DNA of 64,000 nt, from contig JACTMO010000059.1 in the NCBI GenBank assembly GCA_014584605.1, positions 1 through 64,000 on the forward strand, written 5' to 3'. The notes below the pieces were generated by a model. The model did not search any database, was not told where the DNA came from, and saw nothing but the letters and a program-made list of their open reading frames with translations. This DNA is from Bacteroidota bacterium (lineage in GTDB: Bacteria; Bacteroidota; Bacteroidia; Flavobacteriales_F; PHOS-HE28). How positions within the stretch are numbered: position 1 is the stretch's first letter; each line of letters begins with the position of its first letter. The position numbers were made by a program, and so were the translations under genes. This document shows positions 43,426 through 51,657 of the stretch, piece after piece.

Positions 43426-44310
43426 TCAGGGCCGGGCCACCATCGGGTAGCGCACGATCACCGGGGTGCCGCCCTTGCCTTCGCTGCTGAGCACGAGCTC
43501 GCCGTCGGGCAGGAAGGTGATGCCCTCCGGCTTGGGCAGCAGGTCCGCGTCCAGCACCGCCAGGTCGACGAGCCTTCCCGCCCGGTCCACGACGGTCAAG
43601 GTCCGGTCCACCGCGCTGAGCAGATAGTAGTGCCCGGTGTGCGGATGCACGGACACGGAGGAGAAGCGCAGCTTGAGCGCCGGCACCTCGCGTCCCTTGT
43701 CCGTGGTCCGCGTGGGGACCTCGATGCCTTTCGCGGCGGCCTGGCGCAGCAGCGAAGCCACCGAGAGCCTCAGGATGGTCCTGCACCGATGCTGGGGGTC
43801 GGCCGGGTCGAAGGCGTGCAGCACGCGTTGGTCCCGCACCTCGGGCCCGCCCTTGGTGATGTCCTTGGGCGCCACGAGCACCATGCCCGTGCTGTCGTCG
43901 AAACCGAGGCCCTCGATGTTGTGGTGGGGAAGCTCCAGCCTGAAGCTGTCCACACCGGTCCACCGGCCCTTCAGGAACCGCAGGTGGTGGATGAGCCCAT
44001 CGCTGCGCAGGGCGTAGTAACGATCGTGCACGCGCGTCAGCCCTTCCATGTCGCCGGGGCCGGCGAAGGTCTCGCTGCGCAGCACACGCCCGTCGTTCAG
44101 GTCAATGAAGTACAGGGTGGCGGCCTCGTCCTGTACGCAGGCCACGGTGCCCTGGTCCACGTCGGTGAGGGCGCTCACCTCCACCAACAGGTCCGGCAGG
44201 GGGATCACCTGTGCCGGTCGTTGCAGCGCGTAGGGGATGGCGTCGGCGCGTTGCTGCCCGGAGACGGTGCCTGCCAGCAGGACCATGTGGAGCAGGACGG
44301 TCGAGCGCAT
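43426..44310 (-). CDS. SdiA-regulated-like secreted propeller protein
   Basis: A 294-residue exported protein whose single domain looks like the SdiA-regulated / esterase-like phytase propeller family. Characteristic text is VSALTDVDQGTVACVQDE, FAGPGDMEGLTRVHDRYYAL, HNIEGLGFDDSTGMVLVAPKD and LPKPEGITFLPDGELVLSSEG. Members have a beta-propeller with acidic loops that bind calcium; activity is mostly unknown. The chosen ATG 44310 opens the signal peptide and lies 3 nt after a box-like GATCTTCG (44314-44321); the frame is open to 44388. Confidence 0.82.
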   Translation of the reverse strand: MRSTVLLHMVLLAGTVSGQQRADAIPYALQRPAQVIPLPDLLVEVSALTDVDQGTVACVQDEAATLYFIDLNDGRVLRSETFAGPGDMEGLTRVHDRYYALRSDGLIHHLRFLKGRWTGVDSFRLELPHHNIEGLGFDDSTGMVLVAPKDITKGGPEVRDQRVLHAFDPADPQHRCRTILRLSVASLLRQAAAKGIEVPTRTTDKGREVPALKLRFSSVSVHPHTGHYYLLSAVDRTLTVVDRAGRLVDLAVLDADLLPKPEGITFLPDGELVLSSEGKGGTPVIVRYPMVARP

Positions 44311-44360
44311 GCGCGAAGATCGCTCCACAGCACCGGTTTGCACCACGTGCCGCGTTGCGC

Positions 44361-44368
44361 TTCCTTCG
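44361..44368 (+). promoter_or_regulatory. -7-like box TTCCTTCG
   Basis: TTCCTTCG ends 9 nt before ATG 44378 and faces the opposite promoter of the neighbouring gene. Confidence 0.35.
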
Positions 44369-44377
44369 CCCCATCGC

Positions 44378-45679
44378 ATGAAGCACATCTTCCCGGGCCG
44401 CTCGTGGTTGCTGGTGGTCGTGGCCGCCCTGGGCTACTTCGTGGACATCTACGACCTGGTGCTCTTCAACGTGGTGAAGCGCGAGAGCCTGGAGCACATC
44501 CTGGGCGCAGGCGACGCGCGCATCCGCGATGTGGGCATCGACCTGTTCAACTGGCAGATGCTGGGCATGCTGGTGGGCGGGGTGCTGTGGGGGGTGTGGG
44601 GCGATCGGAAGGGCCGCATCACGGTGCTCTTCGGAAGCATTCTCCTGTACAGCGCTGCGAACGTGGCCAACGCCTTCACCTTCGACCTGACGTGGTACGC
44701 CGTGGTCCGGTTCATCGCCGGGGTGGGCCTGGCGGGCGAACTGGGGGCGGGCATCACGCTGATCACCGAGACCATGCCCCGCGACAAGCGCGGCTACGGC
44801 ACGCTCATCGTGGTCACCTTCGGTGCATTGGGCGCGGTGTTCGCCGCGGAGGTGGCCGACCAGGGCGCCTGGTTCGGACGGCTGTGGACCGCCCTCACCG
44901 GCCGGGAACTGATGAGCTGGCAGGTCACCTACCTGGTGGGCGGGTTGATGGGGCTGGTGCTGCTGGTGCTGCGGGTGGGTGCGCTGGAGAGCGGGCTGTT
45001 CCAGGGGATGCGCCATCGCCCGGTGCGCCGGGGCGACCTGCGGATGCTGTTCAACGACCGCGACCGGTTCCTGCGGTACCTGGGCTGCATCCTGATCGGG
45101 TTGCCTGTATGGTATGTCGTCGGGGTGCTGGTGAACCTCAGCCAGGATGTCTTCGTGCCCGAGCTGGGCATCGACACCGGCGCACTGGACGCCGACGGAC
45201 TGAAGCACATCAACGGGCAGGCGATCAAGTACGCCTACATTGGTCTGAGCGTCGGCGACCTGCTGAGCGGGCTGCTGAGCCAGCTGCTCCGCAGCCGGCG
45301 CAAGGTGATCCTGCTCTACCTCGGTGCCAACCTGGTGCTGACGCTGGTGTTCCTCTTCGGCATGCGCGGGGCGAGCATCGCGGCCTATTACTGGATGTGC
45401 CTGGCCCTGGGGACCGCCACGGGCTACTGGGTCATCTTCGTCACCGTGGCCGGTGAGCAGTTCGGCACCAACATCCGCAGCACGGTGGCCACCACCACGC
45501 CCAACTTCGTGCGCGGGGCCGTGATGCCCATCACCAATACGTTCAAGTTCCTGGCCGTTCCCCTGGGCAATGTCACGGGCGCACTGGTGGTGGGCCTGCT
45601 GTGCATCGGCGTGGCTTTCTGGGCCACCTTCCGCGTGCGGGAGACCTTCGAGGCGGACATGGACTTCGTGGAGGAGTGA
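44378..45679 (+). CDS. MFS transporter
   Basis: A 433-residue major facilitator superfamily protein with about 12 helices. The loop 2-3 signature is GVLWGVWGDRKGRITVLFGS, and FDIYDLVLF-like text is present in helix one (GYFVDIYDLVLFNVVK), which recalls the sugar/organic acid and phosphate:H+ symporter groups. GAGITLITETMPRDKRGYG is the loop 4-5 motif. The substrate cannot be assigned. An insertion of about 35 residues (FVPELGIDTGALDADGLKH) precedes helix seven. The gene ends directly at the inverted-repeat element at 45680. Confidence 0.88.
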   Translation: MKHIFPGRSWLLVVVAALGYFVDIYDLVLFNVVKRESLEHILGAGDARIRDVGIDLFNWQMLGMLVGGVLWGVWGDRKGRITVLFGSILLYSAANVANAFTFDLTWYAVVRFIAGVGLAGELGAGITLITETMPRDKRGYGTLIVVTFGALGAVFAAEVADQGAWFGRLWTALTGRELMSWQVTYLVGGLMGLVLLVLRVGALESGLFQGMRHRPVRRGDLRMLFNDRDRFLRYLGCILIGLPVWYVVGVLVNLSQDVFVPELGIDTGALDADGLKHINGQAIKYAYIGLSVGDLLSGLLSQLLRSRRKVILLYLGANLVLTLVFLFGMRGASIAAYYWMCLALGTATGYWVIFVTVAGEQFGTNIRSTVATTTPNFVRGAVMPITNTFKFLAVPLGNVTGALVVGLLCIGVAFWATFRVRETFEADMDFVEE

Positions 45680-45852
45680 GCCTCAGCGCCTGTTCGGGAT
45701 CTCTTCAAACCCGTCCCTCGGTCCCTTTTCCGTCCATGCTGCGCCTGAACATGATCCCGTAGACACCGCTACGCGATGATCTTCAGGCTGTGCCTGACCG
45801 AAAACTGGCCTCAAGGTCCTTCGTTCAGGAGATCCCGGACAGGCTCTCAGGC
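45680..45852. mobile_element. 173-bp element with 24-bp terminal inverted repeats (MITE-like)
   Basis: The left end, 45680-45703, and the right end, 45829-45852, are inverted copies with 20 of 24 positions matching; the core CTGTtCGGGATCTC is almost perfect. The element starts at the base after the MFS stop and its right end enters the last 6 bp of murQ. The interior has a second imperfect inverted repeat (GCCTGAACATGATC versus GATGATCTTCAGGC) and no coding frame. It may be a MITE that now serves as a bidirectional terminator between convergent genes. No target duplication was found. Confidence 0.5.
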
Positions 45853-46653
45853 CCGGCCCGCCTCGATGGCGCGGCGTACGCTGCCGTGCCGTTTCAGCAG
45901 GGCGTTGGCCTCCTCGTACCCCACGCCCAGGCCGTCCATCACCATGCGCGTGCCGCGGTCGATGAGCTTCACGTTGCTCAGCTGCATGTCCACCATGCGG
46001 TTGCCCTTCACACGGCCCAGGCCGATCATCACCGCGGTGCTGATCATGTTCAGCACGAGCTTCTGGGCGGTGCCGCTCTTCATGCGCGTGCTCCCGGTGA
46101 CGAACTCGGGCCCCACGACGACCACGATGGGGTGGTCGCTCACTGCGGTGATCGGGGCGCCCGGGTTGCAGGTGATGCAGGCCGTGAGGATGCCGTGCCG
46201 TCGGCACGCCTCCAGGGCTCCCACCACATAGGGCGTGCCTCCGCTGGCGGCGATGCCCACCACTGTGTCATCGGCGCCCACGGCGTGCTCGGCGAGGTCC
46301 TTCCAGCCCTGCTCCCGGTCGTCCTCGGCGAATTCCACCGCCTTGCGGATGGCGCTGTCGCCACCGGCGATGAGGCCCACCACCAGGCCGTGGGGCACCC
46401 CGAAGGTGGGCGGGCATTCGCTGGCGTCCACGATGCCCAGCCGCCCGCTGGTGCCCGCGCCCAGGTAGAAGAGCCGCCCGCCGCGCCGCATGCGCACCAC
46501 GATGGCATCCACCAGGGCGCCGATAGCGGGCAGCACGCGGTGCACGGCCTCGGGCACCCGCCGGTCCTCCGTGTTGATGTGGCCCAGCAGCTCGGCGGTG
46601 CTCATGTGCTCCAGGCCGTCGTACAGCGATGGGCTTTCGGTGATCCTCTCCAT
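45847..46653 (-). CDS. murQ: N-acetylmuramic acid 6-phosphate etherase
   Basis: A 268-residue SIS-domain etherase that cleaves the lactyl ether of MurNAc-6-phosphate during peptidoglycan recycling. Visible signatures are ERITESPSLYDGLEHMS at the start, the sugar-phosphate binding GAGTSGRLGIVDASECPP, the catalytic glutamate region AEDDREQGW and TGSTRMKSGTAQKLVLNMIST. It is about 30 residues shorter than many family members at the C-terminus, which ends in an inverted-repeat element; the core is complete. Start ATG 46653 lies 7 nt after a CACCTTTG box. Confidence 0.94.
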   Translation of the reverse strand: MERITESPSLYDGLEHMSTAELLGHINTEDRRVPEAVHRVLPAIGALVDAIVVRMRRGGRLFYLGAGTSGRLGIVDASECPPTFGVPHGLVVGLIAGGDSAIRKAVEFAEDDREQGWKDLAEHAVGADDTVVGIAASGGTPYVVGALEACRRHGILTACITCNPGAPITAVSDHPIVVVVGPEFVTGSTRMKSGTAQKLVLNMISTAVMIGLGRVKGNRMVDMQLSNVKLIDRGTRMVMDGLGVGYEEANALLKRHGSVRRAIEAGRA

Positions 46654-46660
46654 GGCCGCA

Positions 46661-46668
46661 CAAAGGTG
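46661..46668 (-). promoter_or_regulatory. -7-like box CACCTTTG
   Basis: Minus-strand CACCTTTG ends 7 nt before the murQ ATG, the same arrangement as in front of mnmD. Confidence 0.45.
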
Positions 46669-46696
46669 GGCCTTGCACCGGTACGCACCTAACGGA

Positions 46697-46722
46697 GCGG
46701 GCCGCCCCGAAGGACGGCCCGC
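46697..46722 (-). terminator. GC-rich hairpin downstream of the T9SS hydrolase-like gene
   Basis: GCGGGCCG (46697-46704) pairs with CGGCCCGC (46715-46722), 20 bp past the stop at 46743 on the minus strand. Few T residues follow. Confidence 0.45.
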
Positions 46723-46742
46723 CACCTCATCGGGGACCCGGT

Positions 46743-48524
46743 TCAGTTGAACGCGATGCGCCGCACGGCACGGCCGTCCGCGAACTCCAGCGTGAGGAAG
46801 TACGCACCACCGTCCAGGGCGCCGCGCTCCAGCACGATCACGTCGCTGTTCACGGTGCTGTTCCGCACCAGCCGTCCATCGGGCGCGTGCAGGGTGTAGC
46901 TCAGCACCCGGCCTGCCGGGCTGCTGATCCGCACGGCGTCGTTGGCCGGGTTGGGCGCGATCACCAGCGCGGCGGCGGCTGCGGGTTCGGCGATGCCGAC
47001 CGGCTGACCCACACAGGCGCAGTTCGCCGTCCAGGTGTCGTTGATGGTGTTCACGTCGCCGTCGTCACAGGGCTGGCCCGGCATGTCGGGACCGTCGATC
47101 ACACCAAGGCAGTCCGGCGTGCCCAGGCTGCAGGGACCGAGCTGCAGGGCGCAGACGATGCGCGGGTTCATGTAGCCCATCACCGTGTCCAGGTAGGCCC
47201 GGCCCTTGGTGCCGCTCATGTCGGGGTTGCTGGCCAGGCTGGCCTGGTGCGTGGTGATGTTCAGGCCCGGGATCACGTCCTGGGCATCCGGGCTGTTGGG
47301 GTCCCACCACTGCCACGGGCTGGCTTCGTCCTTGGCCGGGGCCGGCCAGCGGGGACGCACCACGGGGAAGAGACCCTCGGCACCGGCGGAGATGGTGACG
47401 TTGTCCAGGGTCTGGCCGTAAAGCGATCGGGCCCGCGCGGTGTAGGGGTCGTTGGTCATGTTGGCGAAAACGTCCTGGTTGCCCAGGTCATTGGCCCAAG
47501 GGATGAAGTAGTTGCTCCCCGGGACATCCACAACGGGGCCGTTGGTGGTGGGCACGATGACGATACCGTAAGTGAACGGAGCATAGGGATCGAACACGGT
47601 GTGGAACGCGACCATGGGCACATCCCCCTGCTCGAGCCAGGTGGTGTCCGCCAGGGCACCGCCCATGTTCACGCAGAAGTGGGTCTCATGATCGAAGCCG
47701 TTCGGGCGGTAGAGCGTGAGCTGGCCGTTGAGACCGGACAGGTTGCCCACCTTGTTGGTGTCCACATAGCTGGAGTCGGGCGGGAAGGGGCCGTTCGGGT
47801 CGAACTTGTCCACGAAGAGCTCCGAAGGCTTGTCCAGGGTGGAGTGTGCCAGGGCGATGTAGCCGCCGGTGCCCTCCCCAAGGACCACGATCTTGTCCGG
47901 GTCGATGCCGTAGGTGTTGGCGCCCGCCGCCTCGGCCTTGTTGTGCCGCACGCACTGGCGCACGTCGTGGATGGCGCGGTAGATGGCGTTGAGCAGCTGT
48001 CCCCGGCGCTCCTCCTCGGTGGGGGCCAGCGGGTTCCAGCCCAGGCGGTAGCTCATGCTCACGGCCACATAGCCGCGACGGGCCATGCGCTTGCACACCT
48101 CCACCGCGCAGCTGTCGGTGCGCGTCCCGGTGGGGCTTCCGTTGCCGGGGTAGCCCGGGGGAAGGGCGTTGCCCGTGTGGACGTACAGCACCATCGGTCG
48201 CTGGGCCGCCGTGTCCACCACCTGGTCGGGCTCATAGACGTCCATCCGCAGGTTGGTGACCTTCACGGCCGTGCTGCCGTCGAACGGATCGAAGAAGGGG
48301 GTCGGGATGGGTTGCTGCGTGCTCACCAGCGTCTGCAGCTGCATCACCTCCGCCGGCACGTTGGGGCTGGCGAAGTTGCTGGTCAGGAAGTCGATGTTGG
48401 TGCCGAAGAGCACGTTGGAGGTGATCACCACCTGCGCGTCGGTGAACACCTCGTCGATGTATCGTTGCTGCGCCGTGGCCACCACCGGCAGGCCGAGCAG
48501 GAGCAAGGGTAGGGTTCGTTTCAT
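46743..48524 (-). CDS. Alpha/beta-hydrolase-like T9SS protein lacking the nucleophile serine
   Basis: A 593-residue exported protein. After the signal peptide (LLLLGLPVVATAQ) is a carboxylesterase-like alpha/beta-hydrolase domain: VLYVHTGNALPPGYPG at the oxyanion position, VCKRMARRGYVAVSMSYRLGW, and the expected nucleophile elbow reads VLGEGTGGYIALAHS. Family enzymes have G-x-S-x-G here, so the serine is replaced by glycine. Downstream is a cysteine-rich stretch (PCSLGTPDCLG, PCDDGDVNTINDTWTANCAC) and a T9SS type A tail (IAPNPANDAVRI to the end). It may be inactive or binding-only. Box TAACTTCG lies 27 nt upstream. Confidence 0.82.
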   Translation of the reverse strand: MKRTLPLLLLGLPVVATAQQRYIDEVFTDAQVVITSNVLFGTNIDFLTSNFASPNVPAEVMQLQTLVSTQQPIPTPFFDPFDGSTAVKVTNLRMDVYEPDQVVDTAAQRPMVLYVHTGNALPPGYPGNGSPTGTRTDSCAVEVCKRMARRGYVAVSMSYRLGWNPLAPTEEERRGQLLNAIYRAIHDVRQCVRHNKAEAAGANTYGIDPDKIVVLGEGTGGYIALAHSTLDKPSELFVDKFDPNGPFPPDSSYVDTNKVGNLSGLNGQLTLYRPNGFDHETHFCVNMGGALADTTWLEQGDVPMVAFHTVFDPYAPFTYGIVIVPTTNGPVVDVPGSNYFIPWANDLGNQDVFANMTNDPYTARARSLYGQTLDNVTISAGAEGLFPVVRPRWPAPAKDEASPWQWWDPNSPDAQDVIPGLNITTHQASLASNPDMSGTKGRAYLDTVMGYMNPRIVCALQLGPCSLGTPDCLGVIDGPDMPGQPCDDGDVNTINDTWTANCACVGQPVGIAEPAAAAALVIAPNPANDAVRISSPAGRVLSYTLHAPDGRLVRNSTVNSDVIVLERGALDGGAYFLTLEFADGRAVRRIAFN

Positions 48525-48551
48525 GTGTGTCCTTGGTTTTGGAACTGGTTC

Positions 48552-48559
48552 CGAAGTTA
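48552..48559 (-). promoter_or_regulatory. -7 box TAACTTCG
   Basis: Minus-strand TAACTTCG lies 27 nt before ATG 48524. Confidence 0.4.
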
Positions 48560-48592
48560 GGGAGTAGGCGGCAATGTGCCGACCACCGGACG

Positions 48593-48622
48593 AAAATGGC
48601 CGGGGTGCGATGGCCCCGGGCC
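48593..48622 (-). terminator. Intrinsic terminator of the TonB receptor gene
   Basis: On the minus strand GGCC-C-GGGG (48622-48614) pairs with CCCCGGCC (48605-48598) and is followed by ATTTTCG. It lies 8 nt past the receptor stop at 48630. Confidence 0.65.
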
Positions 48623-48629
48623 GGGTCCG

Positions 48630-51590
48630 TCACCGGCGGTCCAGCTCGTAGATCAGTTGCAGGTAGCCCAGGCGCCCCACGGCGGGCCCGCCATGGACCA
48701 GGTACACGCTGTTGTTCCACATGCGGTCCATCCGTTCCTCGTCCGGCACCTGCTCGTCCAGCAGCGGGACGATCCCGAACAGGTTGCTGCATCCCAGCTT
48801 CACGGTGAGCCCGGGCTTGGGGAACTTCACGTTCACCTGCACGTCCACCATGTCGTAGCTGGGGATCGTGCCGGTGAACTGGGGCGAGCCCTCGAAGGTG
48901 AAGCCTTCCACGAACTTGTAGTTGATGCCGAAGCCCAGGTCGCGCCGGTCGGTCCAGGGGATCCGCAGGTCGTGCCCGGTGAAGCCCACGTTGAACTTGT
49001 TGAGCGGGGTGTTGAAGGCGGGGATGATGGGGTCGTCCGCCCCAGCGGTCAGACGGTTGTAGCTGTAGTTCACGCTGTAGGTCATCCGCTTGCGGTAATA
49101 GTTGAGCCCGGCATTGGCGCCCACGGTGCGCACGGTGCTGGTGCTGTTGGCCGCCACGCGGTACACCTGCAGCTCGATGGGGAACCCGTTGATCGGGTCG
49201 AAGCTGCCGTCGATGCCGATCAGGTAGCCGATGAAGTCCGTGTACCAGCTGGTGTACCCGCTGAGGTCCAGGTAGAACTTCTCCTTGAGCGTGCCCCGGT
49301 ACCCGGCCTCCAGGGTGAGCACCTTCTCGGGGCGCACCCGGTCCACGTTGAAGTAGCGCAGGCGGTCCAGGCCGGAGAGCAGGGAGGAGGAGGAGCGGTA
49401 GTCGTTGAAGCTCTCGATGGTGACCAGGCTGTCGCGGCCGGCCTCGAACTGGCCTTCGATGTTGCCCAGCAGGATGGCCCGGCCCACGTTGTAGTACAGG
49501 TACTGGTCGGCCAGCGTTGGGTTGCGCACGCCACGGCCCATGCTCACGCGCAGCACGTGCTCGGGGCCCGGCATGTACACCGCGCTCAGGGCGGGCGATA
49601 CCTGCGGTTCGAAGTTCTGGTTCTTGTCCACCCGCACGGTCAGGGCCAGCCGCACCTTGTCCTGCGCGAACTTCTTCTCGATGCCGGCGTACCCGCCCAC
49701 TTCCCAATTGGTGATGACCACGTCCGCCGTGTCCTTGAAGATGGTGCCCGCACTGTTGGGCCGGTACAACCTGCCGTTGGCGCCCACGGTGATCTCGGCG
49801 AACTTCGGTTTGAAGCGGTACTCGCCCATGGCGTGGTAGAGCGCCGAGCGGTCGTAGAACAGGGTGCCGCCCTCGGTGAAACGGCGCGACCGGATGTCGG
49901 CGAGCTTTTCGTTGAAACGGTCGGTGCCGACCACGTACACGGGGTCCAGCGCATTGTCGTTCATGTGGCCGATGCTGTCCGCGACCATCTGATGATAGCC
50001 GTTGAACAGGTCGGTGTGGGAGGCGACGAACTGCGCCAGGTAGGCATCGTACTCCTCGGAGGTGGAGGCCACACCCTGGTTGAAGGCTTCGATGTCCGTG
50101 AGGTATTCCGGCACCGTGGCGTTCATCAGCGGTTTGATCCAGGTCTCCCACAGGGTGAAGTAGCGGACGTTCCACTCCGGGGTGGGCCCGCTGGCCTCCT
50201 GCAGGCGCAGGCCCGTGGTGTAGATGTCGTAGGTGGTCCCGGCATCCTCGTGCGTCACATAGGTGCGGAAGTGCCATCGCCCTTCCTGGCGGAGCTCGAG
50301 GCGGTGCTGGAAGAACTGGACCCCCTCCAGGCGGTAGCGGTTGTCCCCCTGGTACACGGTGCTGCCGGTGCTGTAGTTGGTGGCCAGCTGCACCTCCACA
50401 CTGTCCGTGAGGCGGTAGTGCAGGCTCAGGCCGGCCTTCACGTTGCGTGTGTCGTAGTCCACCAGGTCCTCCTCGCGGTAGCCCGGACGCAGGAAGAGCC
50501 CCAGCCCGGGGTATTGCTTGCGCGCAAAGAGGGTGTTGCTGAAATCGTTGTTCACCGTCACCCACTCGTCGCCGTAACTGTTCACCGCGTCGTAGCGGCC
50601 GGGGTTGTCCACACCGGTGGGGCTGTTGCTGGTGGGCGCGAGGTTCGTGGCGTACCAGTCCTCGGCGCGCATGGCGAACAGGTTCAGCTTGTACGCGAAG
50701 CGCTCGCGGCCTGCGCGGTCCTTGAAGACCTGGGCCCAGCGCACGCAACCCTCCAGCAGGTCGCGTTCACCCACCTTGGCGCACACGCTCAGCCCGGGGA
50801 AGGCCCACGGGCTCTTGGTGGTCATCTGGATCACCCCGTTGAAGGCCCCCGGGCCGTAGAAGGCGCTGCTGGCCCCCGCGATCACGTCCACCTTCATCAC
50901 GTCCAGGTCGCTGGCCCCAAGGAAGTTGCCCAGGCTGAAGTTGAGCCCGGGGCTCTGGTTGTCCACGCCGTCGATCAGCTGCAGGCTGCGCACGGGGCTG
51001 GTGCTGTTGAAGCCGCGCGTGTTGATCACCTTGAACCCGAGGCTCGCGGCCGTCATGTCCACGCCTTTCAAGGTACCCAGGCTTTCGTAGAAGTCGCCGC
51101 TGGGCGCTTCGCGGATGGCGATGACGTCCATGCTCTCCACGGTGAGCGGGGCCTGCTTCTGCTTCTCGCCGATCCGGCTCCCCACCACCTCGGCCTCCCG
51201 CAGCAGCACCTGGTCCGCGCTCAACCGGGCCTTGATCTCCTGGTCCGGGATCCGCACCTCCAGCTCTATGTCGGTGAAGCCCACGTAACTGATCTGCAGC
51301 ACGTACGGCGGCAGCTCGTTGACCGGCAGTTCGAAGCGGCCTTCAAGGTCCGTCTGGGTCACGTTCTTCGTTCCCTTCAAGGTCACCGTGGCACCGATGA
51401 GGGTCTCGCCGCTGGCGGCATCGCTCACCACCCCGCGCAGCCTGTACTGCTGCGCCGTGCCGCACAGCGGAAGCAGCAGCGCGATGGCCAGGAGCGGATG
51501 GAAGGCGCGCCCACAGGCGGCGCCGAGGACCTGCAGCGGCAACGACGGCTGTTCCGTCGGCCGCACGGTGCGGTGGGGGATGGAGCGCAT
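48630..51590 (-). CDS. TonB-dependent outer-membrane receptor
   Basis: A 986-residue receptor. A signal region (about 28-47) precedes a CarboxypepD-reg-like domain (YRLRGVVSDAASGETLIGAT, about 48-130), a plug domain (PLTVESMDVIAIREAPSGDF, QLIDGVDNQSPGLNFSLGNF, VIAGASSAFYGPGAFNGV; about 140-270) and a 22-strand barrel to the C-terminus (LGYLQLIYELDRR). No SusD-like gene is adjacent, so this is a stand-alone receptor rather than a SusCD pair; cargo could be a metal chelate, vitamin or peptide. The chosen start ATG 51590 lies 13 nt after TATCTTGT; the frame is open further to 51935 without conserved character. Confidence 0.93.
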   Translation of the reverse strand: MRSIPHRTVRPTEQPSLPLQVLGAACGRAFHPLLAIALLLPLCGTAQQYRLRGVVSDAASGETLIGATVTLKGTKNVTQTDLEGRFELPVNELPPYVLQISYVGFTDIELEVRIPDQEIKARLSADQVLLREAEVVGSRIGEKQKQAPLTVESMDVIAIREAPSGDFYESLGTLKGVDMTAASLGFKVINTRGFNSTSPVRSLQLIDGVDNQSPGLNFSLGNFLGASDLDVMKVDVIAGASSAFYGPGAFNGVIQMTTKSPWAFPGLSVCAKVGERDLLEGCVRWAQVFKDRAGRERFAYKLNLFAMRAEDWYATNLAPTSNSPTGVDNPGRYDAVNSYGDEWVTVNNDFSNTLFARKQYPGLGLFLRPGYREEDLVDYDTRNVKAGLSLHYRLTDSVEVQLATNYSTGSTVYQGDNRYRLEGVQFFQHRLELRQEGRWHFRTYVTHEDAGTTYDIYTTGLRLQEASGPTPEWNVRYFTLWETWIKPLMNATVPEYLTDIEAFNQGVASTSEEYDAYLAQFVASHTDLFNGYHQMVADSIGHMNDNALDPVYVVGTDRFNEKLADIRSRRFTEGGTLFYDRSALYHAMGEYRFKPKFAEITVGANGRLYRPNSAGTIFKDTADVVITNWEVGGYAGIEKKFAQDKVRLALTVRVDKNQNFEPQVSPALSAVYMPGPEHVLRVSMGRGVRNPTLADQYLYYNVGRAILLGNIEGQFEAGRDSLVTIESFNDYRSSSSLLSGLDRLRYFNVDRVRPEKVLTLEAGYRGTLKEKFYLDLSGYTSWYTDFIGYLIGIDGSFDPINGFPIELQVYRVAANSTSTVRTVGANAGLNYYRKRMTYSVNYSYNRLTAGADDPIIPAFNTPLNKFNVGFTGHDLRIPWTDRRDLGFGINYKFVEGFTFEGSPQFTGTIPSYDMVDVQVNVKFPKPGLTVKLGCSNLFGIVPLLDEQVPDEERMDRMWNNSVYLVHGGPAVGRLGYLQLIYELDRR

Positions 51591-51603
51591 CGGTGGGGTG
51601 CGC

Positions 51604-51611
51604 ACAAGATA
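51604..51611 (-). promoter_or_regulatory. -7-like box TATCTTGT
   Basis: Minus-strand TATCTTGT lies 13 nt upstream of the TonB receptor start at 51590. Confidence 0.4.
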
Positions 51612-51657
51612 GGGGGATGGTCCTTTCGCACTTTTGTGACCGTCCATCATCGCACCC

